Part shown: positions 37,301-48,152 of the stretch, in pieces
How the letters are laid out: every line of letters begins with the position of its first letter
Numbering within the stretch: position 1 is the first letter of the stretch
Assembly: GCA_013400975.1 (NCBI GenBank)
Contig: WBMZ01011906.1
Coordinates: forward strand, 55,698 to 119,697
Reading direction: 5' to 3'
Length of the DNA: 64,000 nucleotides
Origin: Atrichornis clamosus
Taxonomy: Eukaryota; Chordata; Aves; Passeriformes; Menuridae
Made by a program: the position numbers and the translations under genes
Notes under the pieces: model-generated
What the model was told of the DNA's origin: nothing
Databases searched by the model: none
Seen by the model: only the letters and a program-made list of their open reading frames with translations

Positions 37301-40300
37301 TGAACTGACTCACCCATCCATCTCCACTACTTAGGTCAAACCTGATGAAGAATGTGGCAAATAGGTGACTCTGGTATGACCATTCTGTCAGCTAGATTAA
37401 CCCTGCTCAGGTTGGTGAGAACTGATGATACACAAGATGGGTCTGTAGCCAGTTACGAGTTTGAAATACTCTACAAAAAGCTCCTGAAAGCTTAGATAAT
37501 ACTGAAGAATTGAAAACATCTATTTTAACACTCAGGTATTATATTATTAATACTGAGACAGTTGAACAGTCTATCTGATTTCTGGCTTGTAAAGTGGATT
37601 TAAAAAAATAGAAGCTCTACCACATAAAGATGTTCAGCACAAGTTGTTGATAACTTTACCTAGAAGATATAAATGTACAGAAATGGAGCTCATTCTCTCA
37701 CTTTTCAAGCTTACAATTTACTTACATTAGAGTTATATGAATGCATGGCTTACAAGATGTAAGAAGCTTGAAATCAGTCAATGGAGGCATCTTCCCACAT
37801 ACACCAGCATTGTAGATCTACCTTTATAACCTGTGAAAAGTCTGTGTGGCAAAACAGGAAACCAAAAAAACTGGATTTTGCAAACAGGTTGCAAAAAAGT
37901 AACAGAACTCCACTAAATCAGGGTAAATGAATGCAATACTATTTGCTACAAGATGACCTGTCAAAACTTGCTGACTCACCAAGACAGGACATGCAGAAAC
38001 CTTGTTAAAATGGTGAATATAAAAATCAGCTTTACACTAAGAATTTTGAAGTTAGAATGGTAATCAAGACTCCCAGTATAAACCAAAAACCACATAGTAG
38101 TGACAGGAGTGAGGAGAATAAATTTTCCTGTCATGAAGAATTATTTGGACTTAAAAATGACATCAGTAGGGAAGCTCAGGATATAGAACAATTACACAAC
38201 AACTTGCAAACAAAGGATTAGGAGAAAGTAACACGAACAATGCACGAGCAACAGAGCTGCACACCTGTTTCTGTCTTGCTCTCAGAAAATGAATGTATTT
38301 AATATTTTTAATTGAACTTTTGCAGACAATACTGCAAACTACCAAGATTTTAGCTAGGGAGCAAGCTCAAAAACCTAGAAAGTTGAAACACAGTGAACTC
38401 ACTGGTAAACTACTTCAAGCTTCACCCTTTACCCTGAAATCTTATTAGAAGGAAGCTGATCTCTCAAAGCCCCTAACCCTCTCCTCTCCTGACTCTCAGA
38501 ATTAATTTCAGCCATTTAGAAGAAAGGAAATAAAAACAAATTAATGCAGAGAGTTTGGTACTGTTTCTGCCCAGCACCAGGAGGAATCGCATTGGGATTT
38601 TCAGGGTTGTTCAGCTGGCAATGCAGCTATAAGCATCCATCAATACCAGCTAGATCCAAAGTAAGAAATATTACACAGTAACAAAAACCAAGGGTAAGCT
38701 AAGGGAAAGATAGCTCAGATTCCACCCTCTTGTTTCTGCATAAAGTATTTTTGAAGTACTGCACTAGCAAAGGAATTCAAAATTGCAATATGTTGAAATC
38801 CAAATATAAGCAACATAAGGCTCACTCTTCAAAGCTCTCACGTAAACCTCGTCACACAAAAGCACTTAACCATGTTACTTCATATTCAGCCCTTCCAATT
38901 GTTATAGAAATACTAAGAATGAGCAAAAAGGAGAAGTGAAAAGAAGCATCAGGTACTCACAACTGGGTAAGAGTCAACATATCAAATTTATGGTAAAGTG
39001 CCAATTTTAAAAATAAAACTGTTATACTATAATGCTCTAGGAACACTTCACAGTTAACACAGGATGGATGCTTAAGTGGAATAAGTACAGATACCCTTTT
39101 ACCCTTTTCATTACCTCCTTTTTTCTTTCTCTTTCTCTATTTTTTAAGAGGAACAGTAGAAATAACTCTGTTCACTGAATGCTTTCTGTGTTTTCCTCAG
39201 CATCAGCAGTAGCCCACACAAAGCTTAAGAGGTACATAGGATGTTGTTTCTTCCACCATCAACACCAGCAAGTTTTCAGAGAAAATTCTGTATTTGGTTA
39301 CTAAATTTCAAGTATATGGGTAATAACCTGAAACAATACAAAGCAAAAGAAACAGTCAAGGATGACACAATCAAATATAACTTTCTGTGTTAAAATGTCA
39401 GAGAAAAGTAGCAGGTTTACATCTGGCTCATTTCTATCCAAGACAGAGTTAAGTTTTAATTTAAGTTAAGTTTTAATTTTCCTTTCCCACTGCATTACTT
39501 TAATGGCCTGCAAGAGCAGAAAACTGAGTGCTTTTACATGACTGATTATGGCAGGAATCGATGCTTCTTTGTTAACAGTTACCAGCAACACTACCATGGC
39601 AAAAAACCCTAATATGTAAAGAAAAAATATTTTTCAAGTAATCACTATATCCACAGCTCATCTTGGTGGCTGCTCTCTCTGTCAGATTTGTAAAATGACT
39701 CAGGTTTAAAAGACTATATTTAAACCAGATAATAATGGAGACCCAGCTACAGAGAAGAGAAAAAGTTAACCAGCTGACCTATGAGCTAACAAGGTGGAAA
39801 AAAAGACTAGTGAGTCAAGGTGGAGGACACCAAGCTTTCAAGTCAGAGCTGCCACTGATAGACAGTAACATATAATCATGACATTAAGTCTGCATTTAAC
39901 TAGACAGGGGTGTTTCTGCAACAAGGTTGAGGATACGGTTTCATGAGAACCTTAAGAGCGTAACCAATTTTAGGAGTGCTTGTAGTCCTTCATTCCTGTC
40001 CCTAAAGTGCAGCATGTTCTTTAATGTTTGTCTTCTGAGAACAGTAATATAGTGAAAATCATTCAGGCATACACAGCAACTGTTGTTGTGAAGGCTGTAT
40101 ATCCAGGGACAAAGCTTTGGCATGTACAGTAGAAGTCAGAGGTAGCAACCATAACAATTTGAATGAGATGTTCCTAGGACAAAACACTCTGGCACTTGCA
40201 GACAAACATCAGGAGAAGAAAAACATTCTATGTTTCACTTTCATTGCATGAACAGACTAAAAATGTTGCAATCCTCAGGGAAAGACCTTGAAGTGCACAC

Positions 40301-43300
40301 CAAAGAGGCAAGACCCAGAAGCAAGTATTAAGAATACGGTATGGGAATAAGAAACCTCAATGCTTTAACAAATGTCTGTTTACCATTTTCATGAGGAGAC
40401 AAAAAATGGATGAAATCATCGTGAACAGGTTAAAAAAGGATACCAGTTTTTGTTCCCAGATGACATTATAGCCCTGACCATAAATTTCTGTTTAGAAGAG
40501 TTTTGAGCCAAGATGTTCCGTGCAATTAGATGTTGTGAAACTCTTGGATACTTCACTAACATTAAAACAGAATGTTTTGAAAACCTCTGCATAATATTTC
40601 TAGGAAGCGTAACATACATCAGCCCCATTCCAACACAAAACCCATGACAGGTTATTGCAGAATACTGCTCTACATTAGGGCAGAGGTGAAAACAATGCAT
40701 TCCTCATGTACTTACTGCATCTTGAACTCTGTGTTCAGAGCATTCAACATCATAATATAAAAATTCAGAAGCAAATTTTATTACTGTTTTTATAAAAATT
40801 AACTACTACTTATCAAAATTAACCTGAAAATGTACCTCAGGAATGTGAATCCATAACCAATTAGCATTTTCTGGCTATTTTAGAGAGATTACCATGATAA
40901 TTTAAATTCATCTGAGCAACTTGAGAATTCAGGAAGTGGAGAGCACCTACAGTTTTGCTCCTTTCCATGCTGCACCTCAGACATAGGTACACCTTGCTGT
41001 ATACCTTGCATCATAGCAGCCCCCTCCACATTTTCTTCAGTGTTTCCCAATATTTATTTTTTTTAACCATACGGATCCTTTTTCTATGTTTTTGTAATTT
41101 CTTCCACCCTCTTTCTAGCTATACCCAAAGGTGTCTGTTTCAGGGCATGCACTTTTTCAGTATGTACCACAAGAATGAAGTTTGTCCATGGACTGTCACC
41201 CAAGCCTGCAACCTGCAATGCCCATACTGCTTACAAGTTAGATGTGGGAGCTACTCAATTCATTGTTTCACATTTTTATTTAAAAGCTGAAATATAAAAC
41301 AACCCGGACAAAAAACATATTAGCAACTACATACCATGCATAGAAGAATACAGAACACAGAGATAAAGATGCAGAGGAGAAGAAAGGGGGAAGCTGCACA
41401 GACCCACTAAAACTACTCAACCTTGTGACAGAGACCACAGGTGTAACACACAGGTTAGGTACCACAGAGGGCCTAACCCGGCCTCCTCCAAAGGAGGACT
41501 CAAACTCACATCTGATAGAACTTGGCAATGCCACACCTTTCATGTGCTTTTACAAACAACACACTGCACCTTGCTGTAACAATTTGTGAAGAAAAGCATA
41601 ATTAAAATTAAGGAAATTAAAATTTCCTCTTGGTGCCCTTCAGGTGTTACTTTCTACTGCTTTCATTTTATTCATCCACCTACTGATGTACTCTTGCTGC
41701 CTTTCAGATCTTGCAAGACCTCAAACTTCCTTAAACCATGTCAGCCTTCTCATACCTACCACGCCAGTGGCCCACATTTCAGACTGTCCCCAAATTCCAC
41801 CAAACTGGACAAGAGCAAAGCACACATGCAACAGGCACCTCTCACTAATCTGCTTCACTGCTCACCCACACTCGACATTGCTTGTCTTTTGGTTATATTC
41901 CATTGCATATTATGTACAATTTAGCTCACAACTTAATTAGGAGGTGAATTTTTTCATTTCTCCATAAGGACCTATATAAGAACACAGATACAAGACTATT
42001 TAAAGCACATGATAATATCCCTCAGCTCCAACCATGCTATACACAAACCCCACTTGTACCCAAGCAGAAATACACACTGAAGACAGGTTGTTTCACTGCA
42101 ATGCATTAGGGCATTGTGCTCCTTATTCATAGTCACCTAAGGTGACTAACAGTTACCTATGTCAAAATGCAAGAAATGGTATTCAACATTTTGGGCTACC
42201 TAGTCTCATTTCCATTTTCTGAAAAACCTAAGAAATGCACAACCCTTTTAATAACAGACAGTTTTCTGTACATGCTTACACCACAAATGCTTTAGATGTC
42301 AAGGAAGAGCAAGTAGTCCTAAAAGTAGTTAAGAAGCTAAATGTGTCTAAAAAGCCATTGCATCAAAAGTCCCCTCATGGGCAGGTAAAGATATGATTAA
42401 TAAGCCTTTAGTGTCAGTATGACACGTACTTTTTTCTTGCAAACAAGAAAAAAATTCTACAATAGTCTGCCAGAGCATTAACCCATCCCATTTCTTTATT
42501 CTCCCCACTGCCACACTCTTCTCTTCCTCACTTCAATACATGAGCTTTCTCGATGGCAATAGGTGCTCTTGCATAGTTTTTTAGAGAATGCATTCTTATG
42601 TCTGTATCTTCCCCTCCTTTCTGTAGTCTCCTATTATCCTGAGTTTTCTATTACAACACACTCAGAGCACGTTCCTCCTCCGCCATTCCTCACCGTGTTT
42701 TCTTGCTGCCGCTTAAAATCCTCCTTTTACTCTCTTAACCTTATTCCAGACCGACCTCATTCCCTTACACAGCTTTACTGACTCACAAATCTCCCTTCTC
42801 CACTGACCTCTCTCCTGCTGATCAGCTCCTCATCTGGATCTTTCAGAGCCAATGCAAATGCAGACACTTACCTTTCCTCCCATGCCCTCTTCTCTCTGGC
42901 TGTCAATACAAATCATGTACAAAAAACTATCCCAAAAGAATGTCAGAGTTGCAAAGAAATACTCAGAAGCTATGAAACACAAGAATCAAAATTTCCTCAG
43001 CAAGCAACCTTAATAAACCACTATATAAAAGAAAAGATGTTTTAATAATGTATCAGTTGGGAGAGTTGTTCAGAGTCTTCTATAAAAGTTCAGAACCGAC
43101 AGAGAACCCCCTGGCACAGACACTGTCCCTTTCAAAGGGGTAGGTCTCTAACCAGTCCCCAGCAGGCTCTAAAACACTTTGCATATACTCAAAAGCATGC
43201 AATACCGGCTAAAGTTTGCATTCTCCAATGACCACAGTCACCAGCACCACAGCAGCCCCACTGCTAGTTGCCCCTCTGGATTTATAGCTCCACTGTAATT

Positions 43301-46300
43301 TCCACCAGGGCTAGGACCCCTCTCACTCACAGGTACCGTAATCCTACTTAGGTGACTTTTGTAGTAGTGTCTTTGCTTGATACTTGGAATGTGGAGTTAT
43401 GGGCATCTTACTTCAGCCACTAGAATGAGAAGATAGCCCCTGTTATATTTTGCCATCTTTAACTCTCTCCCTTTAGTCTGCACTGGGGGAGACGAGAGAT
43501 CTTCCTGATGAACACAGACCTCCCCAAATTCATAAAAGTACCAGAAACCATTAGAAACAATCCTATAAATGCCTGAAAACCTGCTCATATAAATACCTTC
43601 AGATGAGCTCACGGATGTAACACAAAAGGCATTAAGCCTTGAAACTATGACTGACACAACCCTGCCAGCCAAAAAGACAAAATCAGAGAAGAGGAAGGAA
43701 ATGCCCTTTAACCTTTTCCCACACGTGCTTACCACACTGCACTTACGTCTCACTCAGTCTTTAAAAAGGCAAGCTGTAGCTACTAGACCTGTGATCAGCC
43801 ACCTGCGCTATAGGAAAGGCCCTTAAAAACAGTCTTCTTTCACAAAAAAAAAGCAAGCGGGATCCCGCTTTCAGCAGCCTACCCATTCAGTTTGCTTTAA
43901 AACCTAGATGATGTAACCAGCAAAAAAATTAAGCAAAAATTCTGAGTTGAGAGTGTCCCTTCATGCTCTAACACTGTGAACCATCATACCAAGGAGAAGA
44001 CACAGGCTCTACCAAGCCTAATAAACTATTAATCTTTAATTAATCAAGCAGCTCACTTCAAAATTGTATAACGAGTTCTGTAATACAAACAAGCTTGAAG
44101 GGTAACACAAAAATAATTGTGAAGACTGGAGTTGCAGTGTATGTTTTTACCTTTACTCCATGCCATTATTTTGTGAGAGTACAGGCCGCTCACAAGCAAT
44201 TTGATGTAGGCTTATAAGTGCAGATCCCTTAAAGTTTTGTTTTAAAGAAAGCTGTTCCACTTATCTCAGAGGTGGGGGGAAAGAAAACAGTATTGTGGTT
44301 TGGGGATTTTTTCTGCCTATCTATATACATATATACACACATTTAGCAGCTGCTATTCCTAGTTATATTACAAGCCATAAGCAGTTCTGCTGCATCCAGA
44401 GTGAATAAGGGAACTCCCTACTGGCAAAAGGCTCACGCTAGGCTGTCTGCCGCACAGGCAGAACTCTACATCTAAACCTTACACAGAGAAGGTCCAAGAT
44501 TGCACACAGGTTTGGAAAACCCTAGCAGCTGACACGTTAACCAAGCAATCACTGTCACTGTGAATACTAAAACATTTGTTTAGTTAATCTTCTCATTCAA
44601 AGTTAGGACAGGGCCATGAATATTTTTCAGCTGAGATCTTCCAGAAAGTAACTGAACCACTGTTACTCTGGTTTCACCATGCTTTACAGGGTTACCAGAT
44701 TGCAACAAGCGAGTATGTTGCATAACAAGTTGAGTCACACCATTGTTTTCAAAGCAGATAAACTTTGCATTTATTCTTTGTATGCACCTGGCACTAATAA
44801 TTTAATCTAGGGGTTTGATGGTATACTGTAACTTCTTCTCACTGCCACAACATTCTAAAAGAAAAAATATGTAACATATTTCTCTTGTTTATAAATTTCC
44901 CTTGAGCAGTAAGCTTTGCTCAACTTCAAAAAATGAAGAAATGCTAATTTTAATTATTGCTAGAAGTCGACCAATAAAAGTACTAGCATTTCAACACAAA
45001 TGCACTTTCTGAATTCACGAAAAAGGATGATGAGATTTTGTTCTTAGAAGTCTTTAGTGAATTGGGAGGTTTACTCTGAAAGATTTCACATCAATGGCCT
45101 GATCGTTCAGAAGTTCTGAAAATCAACATCCTTTAAAAGCTGTCCAGCTGTGTAAACCACGATGAGAAACTTGCAGTAATCCTCTTGATAATTCAGCCTA
45201 ACCCTATGTCCAGATCAACTAGTGTTACGATCCTGCAATCCTGACAGGCAACAGGAGTTGAAGGTGCTTGGCACCATCTCAGCAGCACTCAGCACTCTGT
45301 GTGATCAAACCAGACAGCTAATGCAGTTCAGGATAATGTGCTGAATGAACACAAACAAAACAGGTTGAGGAAGAGCTATTTTAAGACTCTTACTTAGAAA
45401 AACCTGCAAACCAGCAACAAGAAGCTTTACAAACTACTTGTATTTTACAAGTGTGAATAGATCAGAAGGAACACAGAACCAAGAAGGGGACTGAAGTTTC
45501 AAATGCGTAATGTTGCAGAAGGCAGGGGGTGTGGGAAGGAAGATTTTTAAAAGCTATTTTAAGTCTGAGGAAAGAAGGAGAGCGCAGAGTTACAGGGTAG
45601 ACAAGACTGCATAGTGCTTTGAAAGAGAAGCATCTGGAGTTTGTACTTGAAATGAGAATGCTGTATATATATGGTGATAAAGGCATTACAGAGAGTTTGG
45701 GAAAGATGAATAGTCCAGTTCTGGTCAGATTGAGTGGCAAAGCAGGAAAATATGCAAGATGAAATACCAAAATCCCAAACTAGAAAAAGTACTAAAAACA
45801 GAACAAGACTGAGGATGCAAGTAGTTTTGAAAGATAACAAAACAGACACATAACGTGACAACATGCAACCAATAGCAACATGTTTAATTAAGAAGTCATG
45901 AATGCAAAGCATGATTTTCATGCTAGTAGCTGAAGAATTTTAAGTCTGATTTCTCAAAATGACATAAGACTTAATTATGCAAGAAGAAATGAAGAAAAAG
46001 CAAGAAATGAGTTTTTGAGGGCTAGGCAATCAGCAATGGGATATACCACCTGATATTGAAAGCATAGAGAAATAGGAAAAATTCATGTAAACAGTGCATA
46101 CAAAGCATATTTACACATCTGAAAAAGGAATAAAGCACATGAATTACTAAAGCACAGCTAGATATAGTCTGATAGAGCACTGTTTGAACTAGAACCATAA
46201 AATATGAAGAAACAAATTTTGAGGTGACTGGCAGATATATTAAGTATGTTTGGTGAACAGACTCCAGAGGACTATATTATTCTACAAGGGCAGACAATAT

Positions 46301-47535
46301 ATTCAGGGGCAATACAAGGGTATAAGAATGAGTGTGTAATGGAAGCTGAAGTGTATAACAAGAAATAAAGCACACACTGAAATAAAGCATACAATGAAAA
46401 GGCATATATGTAAATTGAAGAACAGACCATTGATTAGTAACTTGCATATGACCATTTGAACGTACACAGGCAAAAGATATAGAGTGGAACTATGTAATTT
46501 TGGGCAGAAGAACGATTAATAGCTATAACAAAGCCATATATCAAGGGTGAGAGTAAGTGGTTACAAACAAGTATTAGTGATATATGCTAAGAACAGGGAC
46601 AGGATAACTTACAGGAGTTATTTCAGCAGATGTGAATGCCTTGGGACATTGAAAGGAAAGAACAAGTTAGCAGGAATAGCATACAGTACTAAAAAAGTTA
46701 GAGCAACAGCATATGCTTGTAATTTATAGATGCGCTCTCATCTCCCACTTGTATCAAGTATAGAATGATGACACAGAGAGGCTGACAAGTGTACTGTCTG
46801 CTCTACATCAAAGTTAACGTACAGAAGGGACGGAATGAAAAGACAGAGAATCCGTATGCACAGACAAAGCTGCAAAGGCACACAGAAGGATGGGCCAGCA
46901 GTGTATACAGACGTGTGGCCTCTGGGGCGCAAAGGGAAGGGTGGATGACAGTCGGAGTGCGTACATACGCCAAAGCAAAGCGGCAGAGAAATGCGCAGGG
47001 ACACACCTGCGGGCAGGTGTGCAATGACAACAGCTGGACAGCCACCGCGGAGCTCCTATGCAAAAGGCGAAGCAGCGGGGACACGGAACTCGCAAGAAGC
47101 CGGTGGCAAACCCTCCCCGGAGCCTGCCCGTGCCAGGAGGCGGGAAGCCATGGCAGGAAGGCGGGCTGTGTGGCAGGAAAACATGGCAGGCAGCGTGCCC
47201 GCACGCTGGGGGAGCGCCCGAGCGGCGATGCCAGAGGGCGGCGGGGCCGGAGCGGAGTCCGGGGGTGCTGAGGGAGCCGGGAGTCCACCCGGCCCACCCA
47301 GCCCCCGGCACAGGGACCGGCCGCCGCCGCCGCCTCCCCGCAGCCCATGGGCGCCGGGGGCAGACGGGCCGGCGGCGGGAGGAGGTGGGCGAGCAGCGCC
47401 AGTGGCGGCACGGCACGGCACGGCCCGGGAGCCCCGGCAGGCTTCCTCCCGCCGCCCGGGACAGCCGCAGAGGGGACGAGGGTCACCCCGCGGCCGCTCC
47501 ACTCACCCTTCGCTGGGGGCCTCCTCCTCGGCCAT
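22232..47535 (-). CDS. ABHD5: ABHD5 (CGI-58), lipase coactivator, complete 7-exon coding region
   Basis: The coding exons (47507-47535, 33584-33669, 32926-33298, 29315-29469, 25003-25114, 24288-24474, 22232-22321) total 1032 nt, giving 343 residues plus TGA. Human ABHD5 has 349. Every junction is GT-AG and phases agree throughout. Family knowledge: ABHD5 sits on lipid droplets bound to perilipin, and after PKA signalling it activates the triglyceride lipase ATGL (PNPLA2). It also serves PNPLA1 in skin acylceramide synthesis. Human loss causes Chanarin-Dorfman syndrome. Seen here: the N-terminal tryptophan-rich anchor [13 protein letters not shown] (residues 11-23), the oxyanion-side HGFGGG (76-81), and GHNLGG (145-150) with Asn147 in place of the catalytic Ser. 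Also present are RKYSS with the presumed PKA serine (Ser231), Arg291 in GARSCIDG, and the HX4D motif HYVYAD (321-326) preceded by Gly320. ABHD4 is excluded because it keeps GHSLGG. The first exon encodes under ten residues. No break or missing key residue is seen. Confidence 0.97.
22322..24287 (-). other. ABHD5: ABHD5 intron 6
   Basis: The 2.0 kb AT-rich intron (GTAAGT...CTAG) contains one short sense-oriented CR1 tail at 24101-24226. Confidence 0.9.
24101..24226 (-). mobile_element. CR1 LINE 3'-end stub in ABHD5 intron 6
   Basis: On the plus strand it reads TGAATGGTTTGTGTTGGAAG and GGACCTTAAAG, then the CCAACCTGG segment, which is the reverse complement of a CR1 3' end. It has the same orientation as ABHD5. 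Confidence 0.88.
24288..24474 (-). CDS. ABHD5: ABHD5 coding exon 6
   Basis: The acceptor is TGGCCTGAAG, with a looser pyrimidine tract than the other exons. The donor is ACAATA|GTAAGT and the exon ends in phase 0. It encodes residues 252-314, including [17 protein letters not shown] and [11 protein letters not shown]. Arg291 is equivalent to mouse Arg299, reported as needed for ATGL activation. Confidence 0.96.
25003..25114 (-). CDS. ABHD5: ABHD5 coding exon 5 (PKA-site exon)
   Basis: The acceptor is TTTAACAG and the donor is CCCAG|GTGAGT. It encodes residues 215-252, including [15 protein letters not shown]. The first serine of this motif (Ser231) corresponds to mouse Ser239, the reported PKA target that helps release ABHD5 from perilipin-coated droplets. 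The downstream stretch is acidic and ends in [10 protein letters not shown]. Confidence 0.96.
25940..26770 (-). mobile_element. CR1 LINE fragment in ABHD5 intron 4
   Basis: On the minus strand, reverse-transcriptase C-terminal sequence is recognisable across several broken frames: [43 protein letters not shown] and [15 protein letters not shown]. The terminal 3' segment with the octamer tail is missing, so the copy is truncated at both ends. It has the same orientation as ABHD5. Confidence 0.93.
27694..27711. repeat. (CT)n dinucleotide repeat in ABHD5 intron 4
   Basis: About nine CT units. On the transcribed strand this is (AG)n. Confidence 0.9.
29315..29469 (-). CDS. ABHD5: ABHD5 coding exon 4
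   Basis: The acceptor is TTTTTTGCCAACAG and the donor is CCCTTTG|GTGAGT. The exon encodes residues 163-215, with [13 protein letters not shown] at the start of the cap/lid region and [13 protein letters not shown] at its end. It aligns with the mammalian protein without gaps, as far as I can recall that sequence. Confidence 0.96.
30280..30575 (+). mobile_element. CR1 LINE fragment (first of a tandem pair)
   Basis: Starts with CGCTCTCTACAAATACCTG, followed by the 'gtcccaagtaccaagcaata' and 'gaaacaggttgcc' blocks, and ends in an ATTTTATGATACTATG tail. The copy is degenerate and antisense to ABHD5 in intron 3. Confidence 0.88.
30576..30723 (+). mobile_element. CR1 LINE fragment (second of a tandem pair)
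   Basis: It begins directly after the first copy's tail with an internal CR1 segment (AAGTGGTTGAGTCCCCATCC, TGGAGGTATTTAGAAGATGT) and runs to its own degraded end, CTAACCTAAATGAGTCTATG. It is a separate insertion from its upstream neighbour. Confidence 0.85.
32926..33298 (-). CDS. ABHD5: ABHD5 coding exon 3 (hydrolase core, pseudo-nucleophile elbow)
   Basis: This is the largest exon (373 nt, residues 39-163), with acceptor TTTTTCTGCAG and donor TCAAG|GTATGT. It encodes the start of the alpha/beta-hydrolase fold: [10 protein letters not shown], the HGFGGG loop, [12 protein letters not shown], and the elbow [18 protein letters not shown]. Asn147 replaces the nucleophilic Ser, so no lipase activity is expected. 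Intron 2 upstream is only 285 bp, so exons 2 and 3 form a tight pair. Confidence 0.97.
33584..33669 (-). CDS. ABHD5: ABHD5 coding exon 2 (lipid-droplet anchor)
   Basis: The acceptor follows a TTGCTGTTGTAG tract and the donor is AAAAT|GTAAGTC. The exon encodes residues 10-39, including three tryptophans (W13, W17, W21) in a hydrophobic stretch. In the mammalian protein these are known to be needed for lipid-droplet binding. They are followed by the helix [12 protein letters not shown], which matches mammalian ABHD5 closely. Confidence 0.96.
33670..47506 (-). other. ABHD5: ABHD5 intron 1
   Basis: The 13.8 kb intron has donor GTGAGT at 47506 and acceptor TTGTAG at 33670. The first 400 bp are CpG island, and the rest is AT-rich. 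I see no young CR1 in it. A 17-bp tandem duplication lies at 39447-39480, short TATA/CA tracts near 44320-44340, and a purine-rich plus strand over roughly 45.9-46.7 kb. No RNA gene or internal coding exon is recognisable. Confidence 0.9.
39447..39480. repeat. 17-bp tandem duplication in ABHD5 intron 1
   Basis: AGTTAAGTTTTAATTTA is repeated once with a single mismatch in the last base. Confidence 0.9.
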
Positions 47536-47960
47536 GGCGGCGGCGTGGCGGCCGGGAACTGACAGCGGCGGAGGAGTGGCGGTGGCCGGCAGCGCAGCGA
47601 GGGACAGCGCGACGGCGGCGGCACCGGCCATCACGGGCTCCTCCCTTTCTTCCTCCCTCCCTCCCTCCTGCCCGCCCGCCGCCTGCGTCACCCCCGCGGG
47701 GCCACCCACACCCCGGAGCGCCGCCGGCACGGCACGGCCCTGCTCGGCTCCGTAGCGCCCAGAGCCCAGCGGTCGAGGCCCCGGGGCTCTGTGTGGGCGT
47801 CGTGCGGGCGCGGTGCACGGTCCCCCCCGAGAAGGGAGCGGCTCCCGGGCGCTTCCCACCGCCCGCCAGCGGCCTGGCTAGGGAAAGGCTCCCGTTGGTA
47901 GGACCCGTGTCCGGCCTCCCGATCCCGGGATGGCGGCACAGATGACGGCCGTGCGGAAGG
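47100..47960. promoter_or_regulatory. CpG-island promoter of ABHD5, possibly bidirectional
   Basis: The stretch is very GC-rich with abundant CpG in an otherwise AT-rich neighbourhood, and it surrounds the ABHD5 start codon. There is no TATA box at a sensible distance. CGG/CCG runs, C-rich Sp/KLF-like tracts (47640-47682) and a TGCGTCAC CRE/AP-1-like site (47684-47691) are visible. In mammals ABHD5 is head to head with ANO10 at such an island, so a rightward transcript may also start here. That second role is inferred. Confidence 0.85.
47507..47535 (-). CDS. ABHD5: ABHD5 coding exon 1 (start codon)
   Basis: The ATG lies in a near-perfect Kozak context (GCCGCCATGG on the minus strand) and encodes MAEEEAPSE plus two bases of a Gly codon. 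The donor is GAAGG|GTGAGT. The frame stays open upstream, but this is the only ATG with a strong context, and the short acidic N-terminus resembles that of mammalian ABHD5. The 5' UTR must extend to higher coordinates inside the CpG island. The transcription start cannot be fixed from sequence. Confidence 0.9.
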
Positions 47961-48014
47961 GCCGCGGCTTCCCGGCCAGGCAGAGGGGCGTCTCTGCCCC
48001 GTGAGCCTGGGGCG

Positions 48015-48152
48015 CCCTGTGCGTGTGTGTGCATATGTGTGCGTGCGTGTCCATGGTGTCCGTGCCGTGCAGTGTACGCGCTGTACACTGTGTGCACTGT
48101 ACAGACATACTGTGTACACACCGTACGCACAGAGCATACTGTGTATATATCT
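48015..48152. repeat. Alternating purine-pyrimidine GT/CA-rich tract beside the CpG island
   Basis: Dense GTGTGC, GTGCGT and TGTACAC words form an imperfect alternating purine-pyrimidine run. It includes a hairpin with an 8-bp stem (CAGTGTAC at 48070-48077, GTACACTG at 48083-48090). Such sequence favours left-handed DNA and is length-polymorphic. Confidence 0.75.

Noticed and set aside
43021..43090. TATATAAAAG and CTATAAAAG words in ABHD5 intron 1
   Set aside because: They are common by chance in AT-rich intron sequence, with no associated open frame or GC change.
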